Part shown: piece by piece, positions 31,100 through 42,200 of the stretch | How positions within the stretch are numbered: the stretch's first letter is position 1 | Layout of the letters: each line of letters opens with the position of its first letter | Assembly: GCF_003086295.3 (NCBI RefSeq) | Contig: NC_092045.1 | Coordinates: 91,402,693 to 91,466,692, forward strand | Reading direction: 5' to 3' | Origin: Arachis hypogaea | Taxonomy: Eukaryota; Streptophyta; Magnoliopsida; Fabales; Fabaceae | Length of the DNA stretch: 64,000 bases | Made by a program: the position numbers and the translations under genes | Notes under the pieces: model-generated | Databases searched by the model: none | The model's input: only the letters and a program-made list of their open reading frames with translations | What the model was told of the DNA's origin: nothing

Positions 31100-33453
31100 C
31101 TATGATTTTGGAGTTGAGTTGCTGCTCCCGCTTGAAACAACATTACTGGGTCCACTAGAAGTTCCTCTACCTCTGACCGTTGTTCCTCTGCCTCTAACAG
31201 TTGCACCAGGCGTAGGCATAAACTGCATAAAACGTGTGGTTGTTCCAGCACTAACACCTTTCATTGTTTGAGGTGTAACCATTGGTGTTGTTTCTGAGTT
31301 AGTTGTGGGAGGGTTGGTAGAGGGAGGTCTGGTAGATGGTGGAACAGTTGGAGGAGGTCTCTTAACACTTCTCCTTTTAGCAGGCTTTTTTATTATTGTA
31401 GGGTTCGGTGGGAGATTTGGTTGAGTTTTCTAGAGTTGATACAAGAAGCAATAGATTAGTATTCCAACTCATCATTAATCACTAACAGAATATATGAAGA
31501 ATATATGAAGAATATTTTAACTTACTAAATTCTTAAATGTATTAGGTACCTTTTGCATATCTGACATGAAGTTAAATCCATTTGCTCTGAAATCTCCAAT
31601 GTCCTCTTCTAGTATCTCTAAAAACCATTTCCAACTGGCTTTGTTCTCAAACTCAACAATGGCATAGGCAATAGGGTATATGTGGTTATTTGCATCTTGA
31701 CCTATGGCGGTAAGTAGCTGATCCCCAAAGTACCCTCTGAGAAAAGTCCCATCTAATCCTATAAATGGTCTGTATCCTCCAAGAAATCCCTTTTTACAAG
31801 CTTCAAAACATACATATATTCTGAGAAACAGAGAGTTTGAATCAGGTTGTGGATTAGTGTGTATCCTCACTGTGGACCCCGGGTTAGTCTTCAGTATCTC
31901 ATTTGCGTAATCACGGAGCCTAGCATATTGAGCAATCTCAGAACCCTTTATCCTCTCCTTTGCTTTTTCCATCGCTCTATAGATTTTTCTTTCATTAATC
32001 AGCACATCATACTCATTTCTAAAAAATTGGTCAGCCTCCCTTATTGTCAGATTTGGTTGGACTCTTATTCTCTCTTCTAATTCATCTACAACCCATTTTC
32101 CGTTAGCTGACTTACAATGGTTATCTCTGCTGCAAGTGTGTTCATTGACAAACGTCTTGACCTAATAACTCAAGGGAAATGATCTCTTAGCACAATATAT
32201 TTGCCACGGGCATTCCTCATCATAGCAAATTGCTTTGCTTCTAGTTGAGTCACATCGAGGAAAGAATATGCTCCTTCCAAGGTTGATGTTAAACTTTCAA
32301 ACTGCCTTCCTAAAATGGCTGAGAGTTTCAAACTCCATTCTCAACTCCAACCGGACTTGGCTAACAGGAGCATCAATATTGCTTTGAGGAAAGTCTGGAG
32401 GCTGATCAGCATCTTCATCACTTGCTATGCTTCTCAATTCTTTGGATTCATAACAATGGTATCCAGCATTTTCATCCGAAAATTCTTCTGACTCAACAGG
32501 CACATAGATGGATGGAGGCTTGTCAGGATCAGGATTGGGTATGAAGGATTGTCCAGTTGGGGGAGGTCTTTGTGCTGATCTTCTCTTGCTCACCTTAGGT
32601 CTTCCCTCAACTTGCTCATCTGTGTTGGTCTGATTGTTCTGAGGAGTACTGTTAGTATCAGATGGTGGGACTGGGTCTGATTCAGGTTTGATTGTGAAAG
32701 TGGGTTTCTATATGGTTATGGAATGTATTGGGTTACTTGTTCAGCTGCTTGGGCCTCGTTCTCACTAGATAATGAGACAAAAACTGCACTTGGAGATGTT
32801 GAACCAGCAGTATGTATTGGTTGCTGCTCTTCTTCAATGGGATTTTGTGAAGGCTGTGATTGATTGGAAGGTGCCTCATCTGGTTGCACAGGTGTTGTGG
32901 GAGGCTGAGACATCTGTTTTGCTGGAGATATTTGTCGGGCCACATTAACAACATCCTCCTTTTGGGACTCAACCTCAATCTGGCTTCTTGCTTCATGGAC
33001 CTCTTTCCTATTCTGGACCTCACCATCCATAAGTTTTCTTCTTGGAGTCTTCTTTGGAGTTGGATTTCTTTTAGCACAAGTCTTCAATCTCACCTTTGAT
33101 GGAGTAATATTCTCTTCAACAATAACAGGATCATTTATAGGGTGCTCTGTGTATAAGTAAATTCTGTTACCATTCTTCACATCAGCCTCATATAACTTAA
33201 CTATGTCCATATCAACCCTTAACAATTTCAACCCATTATCAAGCTCCTTACCATGTTCTAGCTAATAAAAATCAGTAATGGATGTATATCCAATGTCCCT
33301 TAGCAAATCATTTATGAAAAATCCATTGAGAGTATCCACATTAACCCTCTCAATCTCTATTACTTCCCCACCAACATACCCAAGCTTCCCACATGGACCT
33401 CGCTCAAATCTCCCCCTATGATTAATACACAGAGTAATATGCACAGTGGCCAT
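31100..33453 (-). pseudogene. MuDR-type MULE transposase, interrupted and internally deleted
   Basis: Starts near ATG 33453 (MATVHITLCINHRG). Order: N-terminal plant mobile-element domain (33453-33180), acidic Ser/Pro linker (33180-32600), MuDR DNA-binding domain with CPWQIYC and HTCSRDNHC (about 32225-32110), then the MULE catalytic domain (32005-31550) with first aspartate in FIGLDGTFLRG (codon 31751-31753) and second in FMSDMQK (31559-31561). In-frame stops at 33262-33264, 32297-32299 and 32162-32164, plus a frame change near 32,720, break it. After the second Asp the sequence jumps to a Pro/Thr/Arg-rich tail (31430-31100), so the third acidic residue and the SWIM zinc finger are deleted. 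It could not catalyse transposition. Confidence 0.88.
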
Positions 33454-33875
33454 CCCTGCGACCAATACAGTATAGATATAAGGTACCATCCCATGTAATT
33501 ACAGACAACAACATAGCAATTGAAAATCTAACTCTAACCCAAAAATTCTGAAAACATTCTAAGATGGAAAAACTGGTAATCACATACCTCTGTTCTCTAT
33601 GGAGTAACGATGGTGGGCTATGGATAGTGGACAACGAGATGCATACAACAATGGTGGACTACGGGTAGTGTGGACGGCGAGATGCAGACAATAGTGGTCT
33701 GCGGGTGGTGAAGCAACGACTTGATTAAACTGGAGAAATATCTCTGTTGCGAAATGGAGGTGCTCCGGTCTTCTTCTTCGATTTGGAATGGCAGTGGTGA
33801 GTGGTGACAACAATGGAGCTCTGCTAGGGCACAGAAAGGGTGTAAAGATTTTTTTTCTATTTCTTAATAAAAAAA

Positions 33876-34071
33876 GGGTTACACGTAGATAGGTTTGGAG
33901 TGGTTTTCTTGCCACGTAGGTTCGGATATTAACGGACCAGGTGCGTAACCAAGGTCATGGTATTTCTAGCACACGGAAGTCATCTTCCGTGGTTACAAGA
34001 TGAGTTTCTTACTTCTATGGTTACATTTGTCAGCATTTGTATCTTTCGTGGGTACAAATGGTTATTTACTC
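33876..34071 (-). repeat. MULE right terminal inverted repeat
   Basis: Inverse of 29631-29826. The interval 33454-33875 between it and the transposase start is probably 5' UTR; a splice-like AGAG/GTATGTG lies near 33,590 on the minus strand. Open frames there show no domain. Confidence 0.88.
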
Positions 34072-34080
34072 TTCACTCGA

Positions 34081-35830
34081 AAACGTCTTTGACGTTCCAA
34101 TTTTTTTTTTATACTAAAAAATATCAAACGACCTTCGAATCCCGCAAATTTTATATTCATGCATCTGTATCAAACTAAAGTTTCTAAAGGATTAAGAATC
34201 ACATTTTTCTGAGCGGTCTAGCTCTACTTATTGAAGAGAAACCGAGACTCCTGTGCTAGCTTCTCGAACAGCACCTTGTTTCTTCGCAAGGTCAATATGC
34301 GTCATGAAATATTAGCGGAACGACTCAAATTACTAATGGAGGTATTCTAGGGACTCTAAGGGTCGGTTTGGTTTTAGTTTTGGGTGTTCGTATTAAGAAT
34401 TGAATTTTTTATAAATATTCAAAGTTCGCCTGCCCTGTTTGGTAACTTCTTAAAGAAAACAGCAAGTAGTAGTATACTTTGAAAAATCATGAAAAATCCA
34501 TTTATAGTAGACTCTCCTAAGTGTAATATGGTTTAGGTTTCAGAACATTCTTATTTCAAAAACAAAAGTTATGCATATTCTGTCTTTGAGAGGTTTTTGT
34601 TTGGTTAATCAGTAAACCGGTTAAGTTCGAAAGGGCATAACTAATTTTCTATAATTGCTATAGCTCTAAAATTTGAACTGAATGAACTAGACATCATACG
34701 CATTTATTTGGTTTTGGTCTCACCTCAACAGCCCTTCTGGATTAGAAGTTATACATCTAGGAAGTCACTGCTCTAAATCTAGAAATTCTGTTTAGCCAAC
34801 AGTGAGTAGTAATTTTCTAAAATTTATAACTCCCAATGTATAACTCCAAAATTTATGAGCTTTTTAGAAAATAAAATTAGACACCCTAAAGTTTTACTCT
34901 CAACTAGTTTCACATCAAATCGAGTTCTGGATCAACCGGTAGCTCACACAAGTGGCTGGCATAACTAAACGAGTCACAGGATTGCATGTCAATAAAACAG
35001 TGAACATGTCATTTTGTAAATTGCACAATTAATTATATAAAACTGATTTTGTCCTAAAATTTGGTCACACTATTATTGGCATGTCAATATCTCAACTCTC
35101 TTTAGTTATATCTTAAAACTTCTCAGAATTTAAAAGTTACATAGGTTGGAAGTTGCTGCTGCAATAGCTTTAAAATAGGTTTTTCAACAGAAACGATTTA
35201 CTTTCAACAATTTTTATCTTCCAACCTACTCATAAAAAAATTATGAAATTTTTTAGGAAAGGTTATGTACTCATCAAAGATTACTGAAATATTTATTTTC
35301 TTAATTTTGGATGGCTAGATATTTCCCAGAAATTCGAGCAAGTTGCTGCCTAATTTGGTAACAGATTCTGCAGCTATTGACTTAGGTTTTAACTGACCAA
35401 TTCGATTACCTAAGCTTCCAATCCTCTTCTAATCATGATTCTATTCTTAGACTCTCTTAGAATTTTCATCTTTGTCATATAGTCCCAAGAGCTCAGCTCT
35501 TGTTCATTTCATCATTCGTTCATCATATAATCATCCAAGAGCAATGTAGTGCAACAATTCATCATAATAGCACTATAGTCCTAATCATTATACTTAATCA
35601 GCATCAAATACATCAAGCAACCATTCATTTTATCATCAATCATCATCAATCACATAACCACAAACATGCAATTAAACTAGCCTAATCCCTACCTCGTTGG
35701 AGTTCACTCTTGGCGACACTCGGTTCAAGCTCTCTCTTCCTTTCTTGGTTAGTTTTCCTCCAAGCTCTGGCCATCCCTTTATTGGCTTGTGATTCAGTTG
35801 TTCTAACAGAGTTCTAATGGAACAAGAGGA
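34081..35830. other. LTR-type retroelement sequence, non-coding
   Basis: Continuation of the sequence the MULE inserted into. Phrases such as GGTTGGAAGTTGCTGCTGC and repeated forms of TCTAAAATTTATAACTCCC are typical of long LTR or leader regions of peanut gypsy elements (recall). It has no protein domain. Ends are unclear; it stops before the kinase fragment at about 35,830. Confidence 0.4.
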
Positions 35831-36220
35831 ATGATCAGAATTTTCAAATTGGAAGGAGAAGAAGATAATGTTGCTGGTTATTACCAAGCAAAGGAAGTCA
35901 AAGAACAGATTTTGGGTGATGGTGTGACTCCTTTTCACCTTCGGTCAGTCACCATTCTTTGTCATCACTCTCCTTTCTCTGTTGATGGTGTGATAAAGAA
36001 TCAAGAAGAAGTGACAGAGGAAACCGAATTGATGAAGTGGATTTTGCATAATTCGATGGATAAAGACTACATTCTTGATTCGAATGTTAGCAAAACATCT
36101 CAAGCTGTGAGAAACCAGATGCTAGCAATTCTGCAGATTGCTCTTGTTTGTGTTAGTACATCTCCAGAAGCAAGACCAAATATGAAGAGTGTGCTAAGAA
36201 TGCTTCTTAATGCTAGATAG
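35831..36220 (+). pseudogene. C-terminal fragment of a leucine-rich-repeat receptor-like kinase
   Basis: The last 65 codons (about 36026-36220) read as the end of a plant LRR receptor kinase: ELMKWILHNSMDKDYILD, then QMLAILQIALVCVSTSPEAR, then RPNMKSVLRMLLNAR, the RPxM signature of kinase subdomain XI followed by a natural stop. Upstream codons (35831-36025) do not resemble kinase sequence, and no catalytic loop, DFG motif or LRRs are present within several kb. So only the C-lobe tail remains. The exact subfamily cannot be named. It is not expected to have kinase activity. Confidence 0.72.
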
Positions 36221-37327
36221 ATGAAGCCATCGTATTATTTGTTCTGCAAGGTTGCAATGAAATAAATTGTCTAAGTAGGAAACTTTTCTTTCCAGCATAG
36301 AATTTATAGATAAAAGATAGAATATCTGATAGCACAGATTTTGCTTAGTATGCCATTTTTGTACAGTAAAATCATATTAGACATTTAGTTCAAGGTGTTG
36401 GATTCTAGATCCTCTAATTTCATAGGAAAATTTTAAGAAGGATCTAAACTTTATCAAGGATTTTATATAACTAACAATACTATAATAGCAATGTTATTCT
36501 TTATTAGTATTTTGCTTAAGCTCCAAATTATTCGATGTCATATTGGGTGTTTTTGCCTGCCTTGAATTTTTCAAAGGAAAACAAAAATGGTCATTAAATA
36601 TATATTTCTGTCGTACTAATTTGATATAACTGTATAATACTTCACAAAAAAGGACTTAATCTTAAGATTTTTGATAGAAAATTATTAAACAATCAAAAAT
36701 ATTTTTCTGTGATAATAAATGTTGATTGGCACATAGTTTTTTTTTTCTTTTTTTCCCTTAAAAAATCAAGTATATTAATGTGTGTTTGATACAATTTATT
36801 GATAAAGTGTTTGTATTTAATTTTCAATTAAGAAAAATATGGAACAACTCCATACTACGTTTTTGTTAAGCAAAACTTTTATGTATCTCATATTAGTAGA
36901 AGTAAGCAATTTCATAAGTCTGGTTGTTAGAGAGAATTATTATCTTTCAATCTTGATTAGTCAATTAATGTAATTACTTTACCAACTTATTTAAGGGTTT
37001 TGATAATTAGTAGAGGGAGAGGACGATTAAGAGGAGAGAGAGGGGGAGTGGGAGATCGGTATAATTTTGTAATGCGTCTCATAAAAAATTCCTATAATAA
37101 TATTAACATTATCAACTTCCAACACAGCATAATTGAATGTCAATTTGATAGAGTGGCTACAACAACCTCGTCCATATGAAGAATCTAATAACTTAACAAA
37201 GGCTTCTAAAAAAATTATATATAAAAAAATAACATCATAATTAGGACCCTTGAAGAAATTAAAATATCGAATGACCGATATTTACACAGAATAACGTTAA
37301 CACAAGTGAATGCCATTTACCAAAGTA
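36221..37327. other. AT-rich intergenic
   Basis: No gene. Purine-rich tract (GAGAGAGAGGGGGAG) near 37,030. Nothing else recognised. Confidence 0.5.
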
Positions 37328-37387
<60 letters not shown>

Positions 37388-37440
37388 TTTAAAATAACAT
37401 ACATAATAATCACTAGTCTCGACCCACAAAAATAAAGTCG

Positions 37441-37488
<48 letters not shown>

Positions 37489-37540
37489 TAAAATAACATA
37501 CATAATAATCACTAGTCTCGACCCACAAAAATAAAGTCGG
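37328..37540. repeat. Tandem duplication with two (TA)n microsatellites
   Basis: (TA)n at about 37330-37383 and again at 37443-37483, each followed by the same roughly 57-bp unique segment (AAAATAACATACATAATAAT ... AATAAAGTCG). The TA tract lengths differ, so the copies have diverged by slippage. Open frames with Ile-Tyr repeats here are artefacts. Confidence 0.9.
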
Positions 37541-39204
37541 ATAAAAAATATTATAAAACGAGAAGTACAAAAATACAACTCTGTTTTTCTAAAATAAAAT
37601 CTCTAAGAAGAAAGTATACAAATACATGTTCAACAGTAAAGAAATTGCTAAATACAGAATAAACTTTAAAAATAAAGTCTTCTTCGCTTTGCCAACGAAT
37701 CTCGCACTCTTAGCGAGATGCGTCACGTCCTGTTATCTGAAAAATCAATAATTTCTACAACGGTGAGAACCCGAAAATTTTCAGTAGGGTAATAGTTTCA
37801 TATAGAGATTATGTAAAATTGCATGGACCTACTAGGCAAGCTTAGTCTCCAAACTCACAAAATTTAATCCTCGGGTTTTTTCTAATCTAAACAGGGTTAA
37901 GTTACTAAGTCTCAGCCCTTGTCAACCGTCTCTAACCTTAATTCTTTCTAGCACTAAGTTATTATTTCTCACAATATCATTATTGTTCGTTTCAGTATCA
38001 AGCCCTTTCGATCTTATCAGTCTCAAATAGTTATCATTAACAACGTTCAATCTCAATGGTATCAAATTATCATCATTATTTTATTATTCACCGTTTTTAG
38101 TCTCATAAGTCTCAATAATCTCATTAGTCTTAGTAAATCTCAACAGTCTCAATAGTCCCAATACATTATCAGATTCCTATATTTTCACTCTCAAGTTCTT
38201 AATATAATCAAACACAAACAAAACAAACAAGTCAATCACCATAGAGTGCAATTAATACAAGTAGCAGATAGGTGAACAAGTAGGCAAACCAAACAATTAT
38301 ACACACCAAAACGATTGCAAACAAATGCACATGATGCATGCCTATCCTACTGGCCATGAACTTACGCATTGGTTAAACTGCCAAAACCCAACACATTTGG
38401 TAGCTAACCTGGATATTGTCTCTCTGTTATGTATCCACACTCTTGGGATAAAGTACCCGTCACATTCTTGGAATATAGTGTCCGATACGTTTCCTAGGAT
38501 ATAATGCTCTTATAGTCTTGGGATATAGTGTTTGCCACACTCTTGGGATATAGTTTCTCCCACACTTCCCAAACAGAGAGAAACCGTGATGTAGTAAGAA
38601 AGAAAACCCTCAACCTAACTCGTCCACACTGCTGCCAGAAATTGAATAGAAGGGAATCCTCAACCTTCCATCCAATTTTCCAATGTAACAAGAAAGAGAA
38701 TCCTCAACTTCTCTTGTCCACTGCCAACAAGAGAGGGAATCCTCAACCTCAGCTTGTCTATCCGTGAGGGAGATCAAACCACCATCGTCACTGTGGGCGG
38801 AACGAACTACCATCTCCACAACATCAATCTTAATGTCTTTTCCGTTAATATCACAACACAAGAGAATAAATTCTCAACATCAACTTGTCTGTCGCAGCAA
38901 GAGAGGAAATTCTCAATCTCAACTTTCCTATCTACTTCGAGATATAGTGTCCGCCACACTTTTAAATCATAGTTTTCATCATGAATCTCATATAAATCCT
39001 CGCTTTTGATCTAAGCCTCAAGTCAATTCAATTCAATTCAATCCTAGTCATAATCTTAACCAGCCTCGTAAAGCACAACTCATCATAACCCATTCACATA
39101 CAAATATATGCACAACCAGACGAAATCCTTAACCTCCCCAATACATGAGCATGATTAAACCTCCGTCCTCACATCATACCGCAATCAATAAACAAGCGAG
39201 ATCA
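37541..39204 (-). mobile_element. LTR-family fragment (left part), minus orientation, with tandem repeats
   Basis: Contains short degenerate tandem repeats at about 38,400-38,980, alternating CTTGGGATATAGTGTCCG and GAATCCTCAACCTC-type units. The right part of the same repeat continues after 43,502 (GGATAAGATCACTGTCCTC type units), so the 4.3-kb segment between appears to be an insertion. No gene. Confidence 0.5.
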
Positions 39205-42200
39205 TGTAAAATCCGGTCAAACCGTAATTAATTAAATAATAAATTAAATAGGAGCGAATATATTTAGAAAATTTAGCAATCAGAATTTGGTAATTAAAAT
39301 ATGATATTTGGATTCAGGAAATTTTTCTAAGTCAAAAAACATAGTTTTTTTTTGCGTAAAAACGCGCACTGGAATTTTGACCGGCAGTACCGACTGAGAT
39401 CTGTCTGGTACTGTAGCTAAGAAAATTGATTATAAGTAAATGAGTTTAAAAAATTAGGAATTATAATTAGGGAATGTATAAATATTTAAAGTGCGCTTTT
39501 GAGCACTAATCTTAAAGGTTTTGGACCAAAATTGGGCCAACGGACAAAAATAAGTGAACCGAGTCTAAGTGGGCCCAAAACCCAACATATATAAACATTA
39601 GTTATGAGCATTCCAGCTTATTTACCCTAAAAATGTGGAAAGGGGCGCTGAAATGGTGAAGAGGGGAGGAAGGGAGAAAATACTCTCTCCTTGAAACTTC
39701 AAATCACCATAACTTGAACTACGGAGCTCCGATTGACAAGCCGTTTGTGTCCACGCGTCGCTCTGCCCAGTTTTCGATTTTCCCTTTAAATTCGAATTTG
39801 GTTTGGGTTTTGAGGAAACCTTGTGATTTTGGTTGCTTACGAGTGCTCTAGTATGAGCCATGGTGATATTCATCACAAACTTTAGTGGGTTAAGGTAAGT
39901 AACCCTCCAACCCTTGTGATTTATCATTCTCATGAACCCTAGATTAATGTACATATGTGAAATTAGTTATGTTAGTGTATTTGGTGATTTTGGTGCACAA
40001 CTGAGAGATTGGTGTTGCTTGAGGAGCTTTGGTGAGGCTTGGAGCTAAGGTTGGTGGAGACTTCCAAAGAAGAAGCTCAATTATTTTGGCTACAAGAGGT
40101 ACGGTATAAGTTTCATTTAAGTACCGTGCCGTGTGATGAGAATTTCTAGGTTAGATGCCCCTAGGATTAAGTTTGGATTGTGTAAATGGTTGGTGGTAAT
40201 ATGCATAGTTGATATGTATGTAAATTAATTATTGGATTGAGAATTGTGTGAATTATATGTTTGGTGTGCTGAGAATTTGATGAATTGGATAATGAGTATT
40301 GATTTGTGGAATATTTATTTAAATTGTGAATTTGGGCCGAAGGCCGTGAATTTTGGGCCGGAGTCCGAAAAGAGGTGAGGAAGGTAAGTTGATGTGTGTA
40401 TTGAGTGATGATATAAGTGATTGGATGGATTTTAAATATTGAAGGTGTGAATAATTGGTTTGGTTATTGAATAATAAGGTTTGAGAAATTGAAATATGGA
40501 ATTTTATGGTTTTGGGTGAAATTGTGTAGATGAGGTAAGTTTGGTTTTGGTTGAGTGCAATTATGTGAATGTGATTGGGTTGTGGTCATTTGGATGAGTG
40601 AAAATGAATTTGGCTTGGGAACATTGGAAAAATTGGTGATTTCTATGTTTGGATAAAAACTTATTTTTGACCAACTTTGGCAGTCCGTAACTCAATCCAT
40701 GGAGTTTGAAATTCTTCAAAATTGAATTTTTATGAAAGTTTATTCAACGATCTTTCCAACGGTTTAGAAATAGTTGAAAAAGAAATTTTGTAGAAGAAGT
40801 TATGTGTATTGAAAGTTTGGGGTTTGAAACTGTGAATTCTGCAGCTTTTTAACTTAGTAAAATTTTTAGCAGAACGCACTCCCACGCGTAGGCATTCCCG
40901 ATGCGCACGCGTCGTTTTCACTACCCACGCGTGCGCATGGTCGACGCATACGCATCGATGTGCTGCACCAAATGCCAGCCTAATTTCTGAGAGTTGTGCA
41001 AGAACTGCTGGTTTTGTGCGTGGGGCACAAACCGCACCCACGCTTACACGTGGCTGACGCGTGGGCGTCACCTGGCTTTTCTTCCATCCACGCGTGCGTG
41101 TGGGCGACGCATACGCGTCGCTGTACTTTTGGCGTTCCACGCGTGCGCGTGGGCGACGTGCACGCGTGACCCTGTTTTCACCCCAAGGTTGATTTTTGAG
41201 TTTTTAAATCCAAATTTCAGACTTCTAAGTCTTCTTTCTCACCTTTTATGTCCTAAATACTTATAGTATGTCTAGCGATGGAAATAGACTAGGAGATGTG
41301 GTAACTTGTGGACGAAGTAAGGGGAGAATTAATGATAAGTCATGACTAATGATGACTGCATGGGTGTTGAGGGTGATGATGGAAGTGCGGGGTATGCCGT
41401 GAGCCAAATGGCTGTATTTGATAATGATTATTGGCTGGTTATTGGTTATGCCACGAGCCGGATGGCTATGATAAATATTGATTTATGGTTGGAAATGAGA
41501 ATATGGCTTTGAATGATTGTTTTATCTTGAGCTCTCTTTCTCGGAAGTGCGACCCTAGAGAAATAGAGGAAGGTGAGGACCCCCTTCCTTGTTCTTCCTG
41601 GTATTGTAAAATCGCCCCCAGCGAGATGGTGGGAGGTTAGGATCCCTTCCTTGGTTCCTCCTGGGCATATGAGAACGTACCTCCTGGGTAGATGCAAGGG
41701 TTGTGGTTACGCCCCATTTGCTCCAGGTTGGTTAGTATAAAGGCTCTCCGGGTAGACGCAAGGGTTGTGGTTTCATCCCACTTGCTCCGGGTCAAAGATT
41801 GTGATGCCTGAGGAGTAGCAAGGGTTGTGGTTCATTCCACTTGCTCCCGGTCAAAGATTGTGATGCGTCGGTAGTAGCAAGGATTGTGGTTCGTCCCACT
41901 TGCTCCGGGTCAGAGATTATGGCGCCTGGGTAGTAGCGGCAGTAGTGGTGATTCCACTCGCTCCAGGTTGAGCCTTTGAGACTCTTTGGGTAGATGCAGT
42001 GGTTAGCCCCCACTTGCTCCCAGTCGAGTATGATTTGAGATTGAAACTATCTGAGTCTCGGATTTCCTTGGGTAGATACAGTGGGTCGGCTCCACTTGCT
42101 CCAAGTTGAGATCCAAGATTCTGCTGACCCTATGTCGTAAGTGCAGCCGGACACTGTGAAAGTTTCGGATGAGCTCGCCCCCGTGGATAAACACCAATAT

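Larger units (their letters stand above)
29631..34071. mobile_element. Mutator-like element (MULE), 4441 bp, complete ends, 9-bp TSD
   Basis: Terminal inverted repeats of about 196 bp: left 29631-29826 begins GAGTAAATGACCATTTGTAC, right 33876-34071 ends in the inverse (GTACAAATGGTTATTTACTC). A perfect 9-bp target duplication TTCACTCGA flanks it (29622-29630 and 34072-34080), the size made by Mutator transposases. Two convergent genes lie inside: a GRF zinc-finger/transmembrane gene (plus, 29980-30554) and a decayed MuDR-type transposase (minus, 33453-31100). The arms contain mismatches, so the insertion is not very recent. Confidence 0.95.

Noticed and set aside
33580..33915. 111-codon minus-strand ORF upstream of the transposase
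   Set aside because: Overlaps the terminal inverted repeat and probable 5' UTR; no domain, not in frame with the transposase.
37259..37578. Ile-Tyr-repeat open frames on the minus strand
   Set aside because: Translations of (TA)n microsatellites.
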